A DNA stretch of 64,000 bases from Pontiella agarivorans (GTDB lineage: Bacteria; Verrucomicrobiota; Kiritimatiellia; Kiritimatiellales; Pontiellaceae). The notes below the pieces were generated by a model. It searched no databases. It saw nothing but the letters and a program-made list of their open reading frames with translations, and was not told where the DNA came from. Every line of letters starts with the position of its first letter. Within the stretch, counting starts at the first letter, position 1. The translations under genes and the position numbers were made by a program. This document shows, one piece after another, positions 9,263 through 19,353 of the stretch. The stretch lies in NCBI RefSeq assembly GCF_034531395.1, contig NZ_JARVCO010000002.1, forward strand, positions 806,001 through 870,000, given 5' to 3'.

Positions 9263-10381
9263 ATGAAAAATATGTTTTGCATACTTGCTCTGGGGGTCTC
9301 CGGCTTAACCGCTCAGGGAAAATCTCTGGTGGATTATTTTCTGCCGATGGAACCCCGGGGGCCTATGATTGCAGAAGGAATATGGGGCGATCCCAATGTG
9401 CTTCCGCGTGACATCAAAAATGGACTCGAAGATTCATCGTTGAAAAACTGGTGCTATTGGGACGGTCGGATTGTTAAGGATGATGCGGGGCGGTTTCACC
9501 TGTATGCCAGCCGCTGGCATCATTCATTTCCGCACAGCACAGGGTGGAAAGAAAATTCCAAAGGCATACATGCGGTCAGTGACCACATTATGGGACCGTA
9601 TACCGATAAGGGGCTGGTTTATCCCCAATGGCAGAACGGCAAAGGGCACAATGTGATCGGTCTGCGCATGCAGGACGGACGTTATGCGGTCGTGACCAGT
9701 GAAATTACACAGGGTGAAGTTTTTGTTTCGGACTCGCCTGACGGTCCGTTTGAACTGCTCGGGAAAATTAAATGGGAGGCTAACGGATTTAATCCGGGGC
9801 TCGCTGCATATCAGGGCGGTAAAGGGCATATGTCAAATGTCAAAGTGCTGCTTCGTCCGGACGGGCGCTATATGATTGTTCCGCGCTCCACCTGTGTAAT
9901 GATCAGCGATGACGGCATTCTCGGTCCTTATAAAATTATGAGCGACCGCGTATATAAAAACTACCCGGAACTTCCGCAGGAAAAAAATGAGGATCCCACG
10001 GTCTGGTACAGCGGCGGGATGTATCACATCGTCTACAACCACTGGCCCAGCAAAACCTCGCACCACTTCAGTTCAGTGGATGGCATAAGCAATTGGAAGT
10101 ACCGTGGTATTGCCTTTAAAAAAGAAGAATCAAAGATCTTCAAATACACCGATGGCACCGTGAACGACTGGCAGTTTGTCGAACGGCCGACGGCATATGT
10201 TGATGAGCAGAGCGGGCATGTGACCCACTTTATTTTCTCCGTAATCGATGTGAAAAAAGGACAGGACCGAGCCAACGACAACCATGCCAGCAAAATTGTC
10301 GTGGTGCCTTTCGATGGAGAAACCTTTGACCGGGATATGCTGCAAATTGTGGAAAACGAAAAGAAAGAAGCCAGCCCATGA
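9263..10381 (+). CDS. Secreted five-bladed beta-propeller glycosidase (GH43/GH117-like fold)
   Basis: A 372-aa exported protein with signal MKNMFCILALGVSGLTAQG. The sequence has repeated propeller-blade phrases: KNWCYWDGRIVKDDAGRFHLY, GKGHNVIGLRMQDGRYAV, VFVSDSPDGPFELLG, NEDPTVWYSGGMYHIVYNHW. This is the pattern of the GH32/43/62/68/117 propeller enzymes. It is strongly similar over its length to the N-terminal part of the 12047 product and more distantly to the 27990-29633 product. In agar/porphyran loci propeller enzymes of GH117 release 3,6-anhydrogalactose, a possible role here; I cannot fix the CAZy family. Its stop overlaps the next sulfatase start by 4 bp (ATGA), so the three genes are coupled. 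Confidence 0.7.
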   Translation: MKNMFCILALGVSGLTAQGKSLVDYFLPMEPRGPMIAEGIWGDPNVLPRDIKNGLEDSSLKNWCYWDGRIVKDDAGRFHLYASRWHHSFPHSTGWKENSKGIHAVSDHIMGPYTDKGLVYPQWQNGKGHNVIGLRMQDGRYAVVTSEITQGEVFVSDSPDGPFELLGKIKWEANGFNPGLAAYQGGKGHMSNVKVLLRPDGRYMIVPRSTCVMISDDGILGPYKIMSDRVYKNYPELPQEKNEDPTVWYSGGMYHIVYNHWPSKTSHHFSSVDGISNWKYRGIAFKKEESKIFKYTDGTVNDWQFVERPTAYVDEQSGHVTHFIFSVIDVKKGQDRANDNHASKIVVVPFDGETFDRDMLQIVENEKKEASP

Positions 10382-11871
10382 AGCGAAACATAATCCTTGG
10401 CAGTCTCCTCCTTCCCGCCAGTATTTTTGCTGCGGAACCCCCGAACATTCTGCTGATCATGGTTGATGATCTGAACACCTCGATCGGCTGTTTTGACGGT
10501 CCCGCTTTTACCCCGAACATGGATCGGCTTGCCGAAACCGGAATAAAGTTTACCAACGCTTATTCCGCCTGCCCGTCATGCAATCCATCACGGGTTTCGA
10601 TGCTCGTCGGACAGCGTCCGGAAAACAACGGGGTGTTTAACAACAGCCAGCATTTCCGGGCAACGGCACCGGCCAGAAATCTGACCACGCTTCCGCAGCT
10701 GCTGAAGTCCAACGGTTATAACACCATTGCCGCTGGCAAAGTCTTTCACCATCGCCGCGGTTCCCGTGATCTTCCGGACCCGCAGTCGGATCCCGACTCC
10801 TGGACGTATCAGCCGGGGATTTCAAGCGGGAAATTTTTCGGACACGATTTCAAAAACCGGTTTCATCAGCCGGACGGATTGCCGAAATGGGTGCTGAACA
10901 CCCGCGTAAAAGTAGATCCAAAAGACCGCAAACTATTGAAATCAACCTGGGTCTGGGGACCGCTGGAAGAGGATATCGAACCGACTGATACGCTCGATTG
11001 GAATACGGCGGAATGGGGTGCGGCCTGGCTGAATAAAAAAACGGATGAGCCGAATGTACAGGGGGCGCCGTCGCCGGATGAAAAACCCTGGTTGCTCGCC
11101 TGCGGAATTTTCCGCCCCCATATTCCGTTGATCTGTCCGCAGGAATTTTTTGATCTCTACGAAACCGATGAGCACCGGCACCGGTTGGTGATGCCCGATA
11201 TTCCGCCGGATGACATTGCCGATCTGCCGAAAGCTGCCGGAGCCGGAAAGGACTGGTTTGCAAAATATGTGAAAGACTGGCCGCAGGAATGGGCCTATCT
11301 GCGCCAGTCCTACTATGCGTGTACAACCTATGCCGATGCCGCGGTGGGGATTCTGCTCGACGGGCTTCAAAAGAGCGGGTACGCCGACAATACCCTTGTG
11401 ATTCTTATGGGCGATCATGGGTATCACCTCGGCGAAAAGGACCGTCTGGGCAAAGCAAAAGTCTGGCGGGGCGCTTCCAGCATGCCCATGATTATCCGCA
11501 TGCCGGGCGGAGTGACCGGAACCGCAGATGCCGCTGTTTCCATGCTTGATATCTACCCCACCCTCGTTGAACTGCTCGGGTTAAAAGCTCCGCACAAACT
11601 GGATGGAACCAGCCTGCTCCCGCTTCTTGAAAATCCGGCGGAAAAACGTTCTGAACCGGCCGTGATCACCAGCACCAGCGGAACGCAAATCGGTGTCGTG
11701 CACGATCACTGGCATTACATCAGCTACAGCGACGGATCGGAAGAGCTGTATGATCACCGCGCGGATCCCGGAGAGATTACCAATCTGATGCATCCATCCA
11801 ATTACAAAGAAAAATACCGGGCTGTTGCAGACCGGTTGAAAAAATATGTACCGGCAAACCGTAAAGGCTAG
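10378..11871 (+). CDS. Secreted sulfatase, iduronate-2-sulfatase-like (S1 family)
   Basis: A 497-aa sulfatase with signal peptide MKRNIILGSLLLPASIFA. ILLIMVDDLNTSIGCF carries the first metal-binding Asp pair; Cys68 in SCNPSR is the formylglycine site; GKVFHH, FRPHIPL and MGDHGYHLGEKDRLGK are the blocks seen in iduronate-2-sulfatase-like S1_7 members. The start codon overlaps the stop of the preceding glycosidase (ATGA). A strong hairpin follows at 11930-11958. It would remove a sulfate from a position different from that served by the CTPSR sulfatase two genes earlier (inference from subfamily difference). Confidence 0.92.
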   Translation: MKRNIILGSLLLPASIFAAEPPNILLIMVDDLNTSIGCFDGPAFTPNMDRLAETGIKFTNAYSACPSCNPSRVSMLVGQRPENNGVFNNSQHFRATAPARNLTTLPQLLKSNGYNTIAAGKVFHHRRGSRDLPDPQSDPDSWTYQPGISSGKFFGHDFKNRFHQPDGLPKWVLNTRVKVDPKDRKLLKSTWVWGPLEEDIEPTDTLDWNTAEWGAAWLNKKTDEPNVQGAPSPDEKPWLLACGIFRPHIPLICPQEFFDLYETDEHRHRLVMPDIPPDDIADLPKAAGAGKDWFAKYVKDWPQEWAYLRQSYYACTTYADAAVGILLDGLQKSGYADNTLVILMGDHGYHLGEKDRLGKAKVWRGASSMPMIIRMPGGVTGTADAAVSMLDIYPTLVELLGLKAPHKLDGTSLLPLLENPAEKRSEPAVITSTSGTQIGVVHDHWHYISYSDGSEELYDHRADPGEITNLMHPSNYKEKYRAVADRLKKYVPANRKG

Positions 11872-11911
11872 AGACTGGACTATGCGGTCATGCGACCGGC
11901 CGAATGGATTC

Positions 11912-11926
11912 TTCCATACGTTGGAA
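11912..11926. repeat. TTCCA-N5-TGGAA palindrome, copy 3 (intergenic)
   Basis: TTCCATACGTTGGAA, 41 bp after the sulfatase stop and directly before a terminator-like hairpin. Confidence 0.8.
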
Positions 11927-11929
11927 ATG

Positions 11930-11958
11930 AAAAGGATTCCGCGCTGCGGAATCCTTTT
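11930..11958 (+). terminator. Terminator-like hairpin after the sulfatase operon
   Basis: AAAAGGATTCCGC and its exact reverse complement (13 bp) enclose a 3-nt loop. The 3' arm ends in TTTT. It would end the 6284-11871 operon; the bidirectional A/T flanks allow it to work in both directions. Confidence 0.7.
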
Positions 11959-12046
11959 CGGTGTATCGCCATAATAAAGTTTACGCAATTATATATATCC
12001 CCGCTTAACGCAACGATTCATCATAGCGTTTTAATGGAGAATTTTT

Positions 12047-14035
12047 ATGAAACTTGCCATCCTGACTGCACTGCTGCTGGCTGCCCCTTTGGTGAAGGCC
12101 GGGCAAAAGACCCTGATCGATTTTTTCCTGCCCATGGAACCGCGCAACATGGTTTCAGAAGGCATTTGGGGTGCGGACCCAGTGCTGCCCCGGGATATTG
12201 ATAATGGACTTGAAGACCCGACAATGAAAAACTGGTGTTACTGGGACGGCAGTATTGTTAAGGACGATACCGGCCGATACCACATGTATGCCAGCCGCTG
12301 GAGTCAGGCCTATTCGCATAGCGTGGGCTGGAATAAACAGTCCAGAGGCCTTCATTCCGTCAGCGATTCGCTCTTTGGTCCGTACAAAGATCTGGGCGAA
12401 ACCTGGCCGCACTGGAATAACGGGGCCGGGCATAATGTGGTGGGGTTGCGCATGCATGACGGCCGCTATGCATTAATCAGCTCAGAGGTTACTCCGGGCA
12501 ATGTGTTTGTGTCGTCTTCTCCCGATGGTCCGTTTGAGCATCTTGGCGAATTTATCATTGATCCCAATGGTTTTTACGAAGGCTGGGCCAGGTATGATGA
12601 ACTGGATGATGGTGCCGTACGAGCCGGCGTGCTCGGCCACCTTTCCAATGTAATGATTATCCTGCGTCCGGACGGGCGCTATATGATGCTCGCCCGCCAC
12701 TGCGTTCCGATGATCAGTGATGACGGCATTCTCGGTCCGTATAAAATGCTGAATGACCGTGTCTGGGAGGGGCTGAAAAATATGCCGCAGTTTAAAAATG
12801 AAGACCCGACCATTTGGTACAGCGACGGTCTGTACCATATTGTGGTCAATCATCACGGCGGAGGGGATATTACTTATCACCTTACTTCGGAAGACGGGAT
12901 TCATAACTGGACAAACCGGGGCCTGGCCTTTCACAAAGCATACGGTGTTTTCCGTTATACAGATGGAACGCGGAACGATTGGAACATTGTTCAGCGCCCT
13001 ACGGTCTACACAGAGAACGGAATGGTGAAAGCTTTCAATTTTTCCGTAATTGATGTGCACAAGGGAAAAGACCGGGGGAACGATAACCACGGGAGTAAAA
13101 TTATTGTGGTTCCGTTCGACGGAACAGGGTTCAGCAAACATATCCGCTCCATTGTGAATGCCGAGAATGCGCAGGTTGATGCCACGCCGCCTCCGTCTCC
13201 CTGGAAATCGGTCGACCTCGGCTCCGTTAAAAAGGCAGGAAATACCGGATTTAATACAGCATTCAACACCTTTCGCATTCAATCAAACGGCGGCCTTTCG
13301 GAGGGACGTTTGGTTTATCAGAAAATGGAGGGAGATATATCCGCTCGGGTGCTGGTTCTCTCACAGGATATATCTGCGGAGTCGGTTCTTTCCGGGCTGA
13401 TGTTTCGTGAAAGTCTGAATTCTGATGCCCGTACCGTGTCCGCTGTGATCTCGAAATCTGATGGACTGCTTTTTGAGCATTCGGGAACACCGGTTTCGAA
13501 GCAGAAGCTGAAAGCCCCCTACTGGCTTCGTATGGAAAAACGGGGTCAGCGTATTACCGCCTATATCTCGTCCAGTAATAAAATGAACTGGGAAAAAATC
13601 GGTGAAACCACGGTGGATCTGGGCAATGAGTTTTATGCGGGACTTTATGCTCATGCTGACGGCGCTGCAAAAAAAGCCGTTTCCCGCTTCAAAGATGCAG
13701 ATTTTCATGTCTGGGGCGAACCGCTCAGTGAAGGGATTATCAACCATACCTTCCCCGACCGGATTCCGGCTTCAGGAAAAATCCGCTTTGAAGTGGAATA
13801 TGAAAACCGCCAAGCGCTGGATGTTTTTGCTGAGCTGCAGAACGTGCATACCACGAAAAAACTTAAAGCGCTGCGCCGGCAAATGCCCTCCAAAAAAAAT
13901 ACGTTGGAACTGACCTATGATGCGGGGCCGCTGCAACCGGGCGATATCTATTGGTTCGTACTGAAAAGCATTCCTATACACGGGCACGAAAACAGGGCCA
14001 TTCAGCACACCTACAAAAAAGTGACGGTGGAATAA
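12047..14035 (+). CDS. Secreted beta-propeller glycosidase with C-terminal concanavalin-like domain
   Basis: A 662-aa exported protein (signal MKLAILTALLLAAPLVKA; ribosome site AATGGAG). Residues about 20-370 repeat the propeller of the 9263 product almost block for block (LIDFFLPMEPRN, KNWCYWDGSIVKDDTGRYHMY, GAGHNVVGLRMHDGRYAL). Residues about 375-560 look like the beta-sandwich module often fused to propeller glycosidases and DUF1349 proteins (SGLMFRESLNSDARTVSAV, YWLRMEKRGQRITAYISS, FYAGLYAHADG), probably glycan binding. The last 100 residues form another beta-rich module. It precedes the CTPSR sulfatase at 14117 by 81 bp. It appears to be a duplicated and extended copy of the 9263 gene. 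Confidence 0.72.
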   Translation: MKLAILTALLLAAPLVKAGQKTLIDFFLPMEPRNMVSEGIWGADPVLPRDIDNGLEDPTMKNWCYWDGSIVKDDTGRYHMYASRWSQAYSHSVGWNKQSRGLHSVSDSLFGPYKDLGETWPHWNNGAGHNVVGLRMHDGRYALISSEVTPGNVFVSSSPDGPFEHLGEFIIDPNGFYEGWARYDELDDGAVRAGVLGHLSNVMIILRPDGRYMMLARHCVPMISDDGILGPYKMLNDRVWEGLKNMPQFKNEDPTIWYSDGLYHIVVNHHGGGDITYHLTSEDGIHNWTNRGLAFHKAYGVFRYTDGTRNDWNIVQRPTVYTENGMVKAFNFSVIDVHKGKDRGNDNHGSKIIVVPFDGTGFSKHIRSIVNAENAQVDATPPPSPWKSVDLGSVKKAGNTGFNTAFNTFRIQSNGGLSEGRLVYQKMEGDISARVLVLSQDISAESVLSGLMFRESLNSDARTVSAVISKSDGLLFEHSGTPVSKQKLKAPYWLRMEKRGQRITAYISSSNKMNWEKIGETTVDLGNEFYAGLYAHADGAAKKAVSRFKDADFHVWGEPLSEGIINHTFPDRIPASGKIRFEVEYENRQALDVFAELQNVHTTKKLKALRRQMPSKKNTLELTYDAGPLQPGDIYWFVLKSIPIHGHENRAIQHTYKKVTVE

Positions 14036-14116
14036 ACATAACCCTTTGGGCAGTATCAAAGTCGTCCATTTTAAATAAAGTAAGCCGTTTCATAGATAAA
14101 TGAATGGAGAACCACG

Positions 14117-15586
14117 GTGAACAGAAGACACTTTTCCAAGCTGCTTACGGGTACGGCACTGACGGCGGCGGCATCAACGACGCTGGCGGCTAAATCGAAA
14201 AAACCAAATCTGCTGATTATTCATACGGACGAACATAATTTCCGTACACTGGGTTGCTACCGCGAGCTGCTCAGCGAAGATCAGGCCTATGTCTGGGGCG
14301 AAGGGGTCAAAGTGGATACGCCGCATATCGACCGGATTGCCCATGAGGGGGCCATCTGTACCCGCTACTATGCCACGTCCCCGGTCTGTACGCCGTCGCG
14401 TGCTTCATTTGTGACCGGTCTTTATCCGGCTGCCACCGGATCGCCGCGCAATGATATGCCGCTGCACGACGGCCTTGAAACATTTGCCAGTGTTCTGCAG
14501 AAACAGGGGTATGCCACGTCCTATGTCGGAAAATGGCATCTCGACGGAAAGGCAAAACCCGGCTTTGAACCGCCCCGGAAGTTCGGATTTTCTGACAATC
14601 GCTACATGATGAACCGCGGGCACTGGAAAGGACTCGGACACGATGAAAACGGAAAGCCGATAGTGATCGGATTGGTTCCCGAAAAAGAAACATCTCGGTT
14701 CAATGTTTCCAAAGCAACACCGGAAGATTTCACCACGGATTTTCTGACCAGTCGGGCGCTGGAAATTATGGAGCGGGATAAAGGCCGGCCCTTTGTGCTT
14801 ATGCTCTCGATTCCGGATCCGCATACCCCCAACCTGGTGCGCCCGCCATACAACACGATGTTTGATGATCTGCATTTTGAAGAGCCGCGCACCATGCAGG
14901 TACCGGACGAAGAAATGCCGAAATGGGCCCTCTCCAATAAAAACGTTGATTATCTCGAACAGAATAAAATGCAGGACTATTTCGGGATGGTGAAGTGTAT
15001 CGATGACAATATCGGCCGCCTGTTTAAATTTCTCGAAGACAACCGGCTGGATGAGAACACCATTGTGATCTTTACCTCCGACCATGGCGATTTGATGGGT
15101 GAACACAAACGGCACAACAAAGGCATGCCGTTTGAAACCTCGGCTAAAATTCCGTTTGTAATTCGCTGGCCGAAAGGTATTCCTGCCGGAAAACAGATCA
15201 ATACGGCCTACACGACGGCGGATTTCACGCCGACCATTCTAGGGATGATCGGGGCGCCGCAAATCAGCGAACAGCATGGTCTGAATGATGCGAAATCTTT
15301 TCTTTCGAAAAAGAAAGTGATCCGTTCCGACCGCATCACTTATATGTCGATGGGTAACTGGGTTGCTGCCGTTTCCGACCGATATAAATATGTACTCTCG
15401 CCGCAGGATGTTCCGTGGCTGTATGATATTGAACGTGATCCCGATGAACTGATCAATTTTGCCGGCCATCCGGAATATACCGCAATTGAGAAACGGCTGA
15501 GCACGGAACTGGACCGTATGCTGGAACAGTATCAGGATCCGATTCTTAAGGGAAAACCGCTGATACGCACTTCCGCAGCGCTTTAA
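14117..15586 (+). CDS. Tat-exported sulfatase (S1 family), paralogue of the 7788 gene
   Basis: A 489-aa sulfatase starting at GTG 14117 after ATGGAG. The N terminus (NRRHFSKLLTGTALTAAA) is a twin-arginine signal. LLIIHTDEHNFRTLGCYR, Cys91 in VCTPSR, GKWHLDGK and FTSDHGDLMGEHKRHNKG are present, so it should be active after formylglycine maturation. The whole protein aligns with the 7788 product, including the spacing of the catalytic Cys. Both copies sit beside a beta-propeller glycosidase, so a propeller-sulfatase pair has been duplicated within the locus. Confidence 0.93.
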   Translation: MNRRHFSKLLTGTALTAAASTTLAAKSKKPNLLIIHTDEHNFRTLGCYRELLSEDQAYVWGEGVKVDTPHIDRIAHEGAICTRYYATSPVCTPSRASFVTGLYPAATGSPRNDMPLHDGLETFASVLQKQGYATSYVGKWHLDGKAKPGFEPPRKFGFSDNRYMMNRGHWKGLGHDENGKPIVIGLVPEKETSRFNVSKATPEDFTTDFLTSRALEIMERDKGRPFVLMLSIPDPHTPNLVRPPYNTMFDDLHFEEPRTMQVPDEEMPKWALSNKNVDYLEQNKMQDYFGMVKCIDDNIGRLFKFLEDNRLDENTIVIFTSDHGDLMGEHKRHNKGMPFETSAKIPFVIRWPKGIPAGKQINTAYTTADFTPTILGMIGAPQISEQHGLNDAKSFLSKKKVIRSDRITYMSMGNWVAAVSDRYKYVLSPQDVPWLYDIERDPDELINFAGHPEYTAIEKRLSTELDRMLEQYQDPILKGKPLIRTSAAL

Positions 15587-15697
15587 ACGAAGCGGGGATG
15601 ACGCAAATCAATATGTTTTTTGCGGCAATCACTCTATTGATGCTTCGCGGTCTTGTTTATTTTCCAGTGTTAAATTCAGACTAGGAGTTAACGAGTG

Positions 15698-17638
15698 ATG
15701 AAACGTAGATGCTTTTTTAAGACCTCAGCCGGTACCCTCGGGGCGGCTGGACTGATTTCCATGAACGGCGAAGCGGCCATTGCCTACAATGAATCCGGCA
15801 AACGGGTCACCGATAAATGGCACCAGATGGGCTCCGGTAAAAAAGGCCTGCCCAAACGCCGGGAAACGTTGGAATTTGATGTGGCGGTGCTGGGTGCAGG
15901 TATGTCGGGGATTGCGGCGGCGGTGGCGGCGGCACGTTCCGGAGTTAAAACCGTGCTGGTGCAGGACCGTCCGGTTCTGGGCGGAAATGCCTCCAGCGAA
16001 ATGCGCGTGACAGTAAACGGTGTGCATGGTCTGCGCGGTGTCCCGAAAGAACTGCGGGTGGAGCGTGAGACCGGGATCATTGAAGAAATCATGATCGAAA
16101 ACTGGCACTACAATCCTCAGGAGTCCTATCCCGTCTGGGACCATGTACTGTACAACTTTGTCTATCGTCAGCCGAATCTGACCCTGATGCTCAATACCCA
16201 GGCCACTGAAGCTGTTATGGAAGGCGACCGGATCAAAGCGGCGATCTGCCGGGGCTACACAAACGAAACGGAATACACCATTCATGCCGAACAGTTTATC
16301 GACTGTTCCGGCGACGGCCTGCTGGCCGCCACTGCCGGCGCAGAATACCGCACCGGCCGTGAAGGCCGTGCGGAATTCAATGAATCGTACGCTCCGGAAA
16401 AACCGGACGGCTGGGTGATGGGTGACTGCATCATGATGATCACCAAGGATATGGGACGCCCGGTTCCTTTCTACCCGCCGGAATATGCCCTTCCGTTTGA
16501 CCACGAAACGGCGTTTAAAGACAAGCACCGTAAAATCAAGCAGGTTAAAGAAGGATTCTGGTGGATTGAAGTCGGCGATGATTTTGACATCATCGGCAAC
16601 CGTGAAGAGGTCCGCCATAAACTGATGGCCTACTTTTACGGCGTCTGGGATTATGTGAAGAATTCCGGCGATTTCCCGGAAGCGGAAAATATGGCACTGG
16701 ATTGGATCGGCTCCATTCCCGGCCGCCGGGAATCGCGCCGCTTTATGGGCGATCATATTCTCACGCAGAACGATCTGCTGGAATACCGTCATTTTGAAGA
16801 TGCTGTTGCCTATGGCGGCTGGTCGCTCGATGAGCATAATCCGGGCGGTATTGAAAATCTGAAAGAGCCGGCGAGTTATTTCCACAAAGGGTTCACCAAG
16901 CTCTACGAAATCCCCTACCGCAGTCTCTATTCAAAAAATATTTCGAACCTGCAGTTTGCCGGACGGAATGCCAGCCTAACACACATTGCGCTGTCCTCCA
17001 CGCGTATCATCAGCACCTGCGCACTGATGGGTCAGGCCGTTGGAACGGCTTCAGCTCTGTGCATAAAGTACGGCAAAAACCCGCGTCAGATCGGCCGGGA
17101 ACACATCAGTGAACTGCAGGAGCAGCTCATTCGCGATGATGTATTCATTCCCAACCGTATGGCTCGTGACCCGAAGGATCTTGTACGCAATGGCGGCCAG
17201 GTGTTCGGCTCTCCAGCAAAAAGCGGAGATACCGCCCTGCTGACAGACGGCGTCGGACGCGATATTTACGGTGAGCTCCATCACTGGGAATCGGTATCCC
17301 TTCCGGCCGAGCTTCAGGTAGTCTGGGAAAAACCGGTTGAGATTTCCACGGTTGAGCTTAAAGCCGATACGCAATTGCATAAAAAAATCGCCATGCATAA
17401 AAATCCGGCCAAAAATGCCGGGCAGCATACGACGGTTCCTCCAGAGCTGATCAAAGCGCTGACGGTTGAAGCGCAGGTGAACGGGCAGTGGAAAGAAGTG
17501 GCTTCGGTTGAAAACAACCTCGTCCGCCGGATTAAAGTCGAATTTCCGAAAATCAAAGCGACTGCGATTCGCCTGAATATCAAAGTAACGCACGGCAAAC
17601 CGACGGCCAAAGTGTTCGAAGTTCGTGCCTATGCATAA
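15698..17638 (+). CDS. Tat-exported FAD-dependent oxidoreductase
   Basis: A 646-aa flavoprotein of the FAD-dependent oxidoreductase (PF12831-like) type. KRRCFFKTSAGTLGAAG is a good twin-arginine signal, so it acts outside the cytoplasm. The Rossmann motif DVAVLGAGMSGIAAAVAAAR is at about residues 59-78, followed by GGNASSEMRV and, later, IDCSGDGLLAATAGAEYR. The C-terminal 150 residues are beta-rich and may be a discoidin-like sandwich. A GTG directly before the ATG (15695) has the better ribosome-site spacing and could be the true start. Proteins of this type are common in PVC polysaccharide loci, but their substrate is not known; oxidation of a released sugar is one guess. Confidence 0.85.
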   Translation: MKRRCFFKTSAGTLGAAGLISMNGEAAIAYNESGKRVTDKWHQMGSGKKGLPKRRETLEFDVAVLGAGMSGIAAAVAAARSGVKTVLVQDRPVLGGNASSEMRVTVNGVHGLRGVPKELRVERETGIIEEIMIENWHYNPQESYPVWDHVLYNFVYRQPNLTLMLNTQATEAVMEGDRIKAAICRGYTNETEYTIHAEQFIDCSGDGLLAATAGAEYRTGREGRAEFNESYAPEKPDGWVMGDCIMMITKDMGRPVPFYPPEYALPFDHETAFKDKHRKIKQVKEGFWWIEVGDDFDIIGNREEVRHKLMAYFYGVWDYVKNSGDFPEAENMALDWIGSIPGRRESRRFMGDHILTQNDLLEYRHFEDAVAYGGWSLDEHNPGGIENLKEPASYFHKGFTKLYEIPYRSLYSKNISNLQFAGRNASLTHIALSSTRIISTCALMGQAVGTASALCIKYGKNPRQIGREHISELQEQLIRDDVFIPNRMARDPKDLVRNGGQVFGSPAKSGDTALLTDGVGRDIYGELHHWESVSLPAELQVVWEKPVEISTVELKADTQLHKKIAMHKNPAKNAGQHTTVPPELIKALTVEAQVNGQWKEVASVENNLVRRIKVEFPKIKATAIRLNIKVTHGKPTAKVFEVRAYA

Positions 17639-17723
17639 CCTCTAGTATTTTCCGGGGGGCGGTTGTACGGTAATGGCGTTTGATTTCGTCTATTCGAACG
17701 TACACTTAACCCCGGGGGATCTA

Positions 17724-19286
17724 ATGAAACGGTTCAGAGCACTTTTAATCCTGCTCACAGCGGCTGCGCTTACGGTGCAGGCCGCAGTGAAACCTGCTGA
17801 TATTTTTTCGGATGGCCTCGTTTTGCAACGCGGCGAACCGGTAAATATTTGGGGCACGGCCGATTCCTCTGAAGAAATTACCGTGGAGTTTGCCGGACAG
17901 AAAAAGACGACTGAGGCCGGCGCGGATGGAAAATGGTTGATTACACTCGACCCGCTTCAGGGATCTGAACATCCGCGTGAACTGATCTTCTATTCATTCG
18001 GCAACCGGCAGTCGGCAATTAAAAATGTTCTGGTCGGCGAAGTCTGGCTTGCCGGCGGTCAGTCCAATATGGCCACGACCATGCAGACGTATAAGCGGAA
18101 AACCCAGCCGGATATTGATCGAGCACAGGATGACCTGCTGCGATTTTGCACGATTCCGCAAAACCATTTTCCCGGTCATAACAAAGGTCAGCGGCCGGAG
18201 TGGCTGAAAACCAATCCCGAAACGGTGAAAGGATTTTCCGGCACCGCGTATTATTTTGCAAAGGAACTGCGTAAACATCTTGATGTTCCTGTAGGCATCA
18301 TTGTGTGTGCCACCGGAGGGACGCCCGCAGAAGCCTGGATGAGCCGCAAAACGCTCGACAGTAAGCCGGAACTGAAACGGACCATCGATGCCTACGACCG
18401 CCATGTGACGAGGGAATTTCCGACGGATGCGGATTATGAAGAAGCGCTGAAAGAATACAATCGGGCAAAAAAAGAATATACCCGACTTCGGGAAGCTGGA
18501 AAAAAAGTCAAAAAACCGCGTGAAGTCATGGGGCCGCGCAATTTCAAACGCCCTTGCGGGCTTCATGAAAATATGCTGACGCAGACCATTCCCTTCACCG
18601 TTAAAGGTGTGATCTGGTATCAGGGGGAAAACAATGCATCACAGAAAGCCGGCCTGCATTATCGCACCGTCTTTTCCACGCTGATCGAAGAGTGGCGCAG
18701 TGAATTCGGCAAACCGGAGCTGCCGTTTTTTTTCTGCCAGCTGGCTACCCTCGGATGGGGCGATGATTCACACTGGCCGGAATTGCGCGATGCTCAGCAA
18801 TGGGTTGCCGATCATGTTCCAAACACCGGAATCGCCATTCTTCTCGACGGCGGTGAAAAGACGGATATCCACCCCCACTCCAAAGATATTGCCGGATATC
18901 GGCTCGGGTTGCTGGCGCGCAATAAGATCTATGGAGAAAAGGGGCTCTGCGCCGAAGGGCCGCGCTTTAAAAAAGTTGATTTCCAGGGCCGCAAAGCGGT
19001 GATCTCATTTGCAGATACCAACCTTGTGCTAAGGCCTGGCGGCGAAAACACCTTTGAACTGGCCGGGAAAGACGGCGTCTTTAAACCGGCTTCCGCAGAA
19101 TTGAAAAACGGAAAAATCATTTTGACGGCTGAAGACCTTCCTGTACCCGCTTACGTCCGTTACGGTTGGCGAAAATGGGTCACTCCCACGCTGTATAATC
19201 GCGAAGGGCTTCCTGCCGGGCCGTTCCGGAGTGATGATCTTCCGATGGCCTCGGCCGGAGGGTATTTCCTGGATTGGGTTGAATAA
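17724..19286 (+). CDS. SGNH-type carbohydrate esterase (sialate O-acetylesterase-like)
   Basis: A 520-aa secreted esterase. The start is placed at ATG 17724 so that the signal peptide (MKRFRALLILLTAAALTVQA) is terminal; the frame is open back to 17673 but there is no ribosome site there. The family signature VWLAGGQSNM gives the nucleophile Ser114; GVIWYQGENNA is block III and DIHPHSK supplies the Asp-x-x-His pair. These enzymes remove acetyl or similar groups from sugars. An unusual Lys-rich stretch (about residues 245-275) probably forms a helical insertion. In this locus it may deacylate the algal glycan before hydrolysis. Confidence 0.85.
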   Translation: MKRFRALLILLTAAALTVQAAVKPADIFSDGLVLQRGEPVNIWGTADSSEEITVEFAGQKKTTEAGADGKWLITLDPLQGSEHPRELIFYSFGNRQSAIKNVLVGEVWLAGGQSNMATTMQTYKRKTQPDIDRAQDDLLRFCTIPQNHFPGHNKGQRPEWLKTNPETVKGFSGTAYYFAKELRKHLDVPVGIIVCATGGTPAEAWMSRKTLDSKPELKRTIDAYDRHVTREFPTDADYEEALKEYNRAKKEYTRLREAGKKVKKPREVMGPRNFKRPCGLHENMLTQTIPFTVKGVIWYQGENNASQKAGLHYRTVFSTLIEEWRSEFGKPELPFFFCQLATLGWGDDSHWPELRDAQQWVADHVPNTGIAILLDGGEKTDIHPHSKDIAGYRLGLLARNKIYGEKGLCAEGPRFKKVDFQGRKAVISFADTNLVLRPGGENTFELAGKDGVFKPASAELKNGKIILTAEDLPVPAYVRYGWRKWVTPTLYNREGLPAGPFRSDDLPMASAGGYFLDWVE

Positions 19287-19353
19287 AGGGCATGTACTGA
19301 ATCGGCCGACGCAGGACTGCCGTGAGCGATTGAAAAAATGACATAGGGGAAAA

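Noticed and set aside
592-17671. ACCTCTAGT plus GTT-R-TACGGT shared by 592-623 and 17638-17671
   Set aside because: Spacing differs by 2 bp and orientation relative to the nearest genes is opposite; two copies are not enough to exclude chance.
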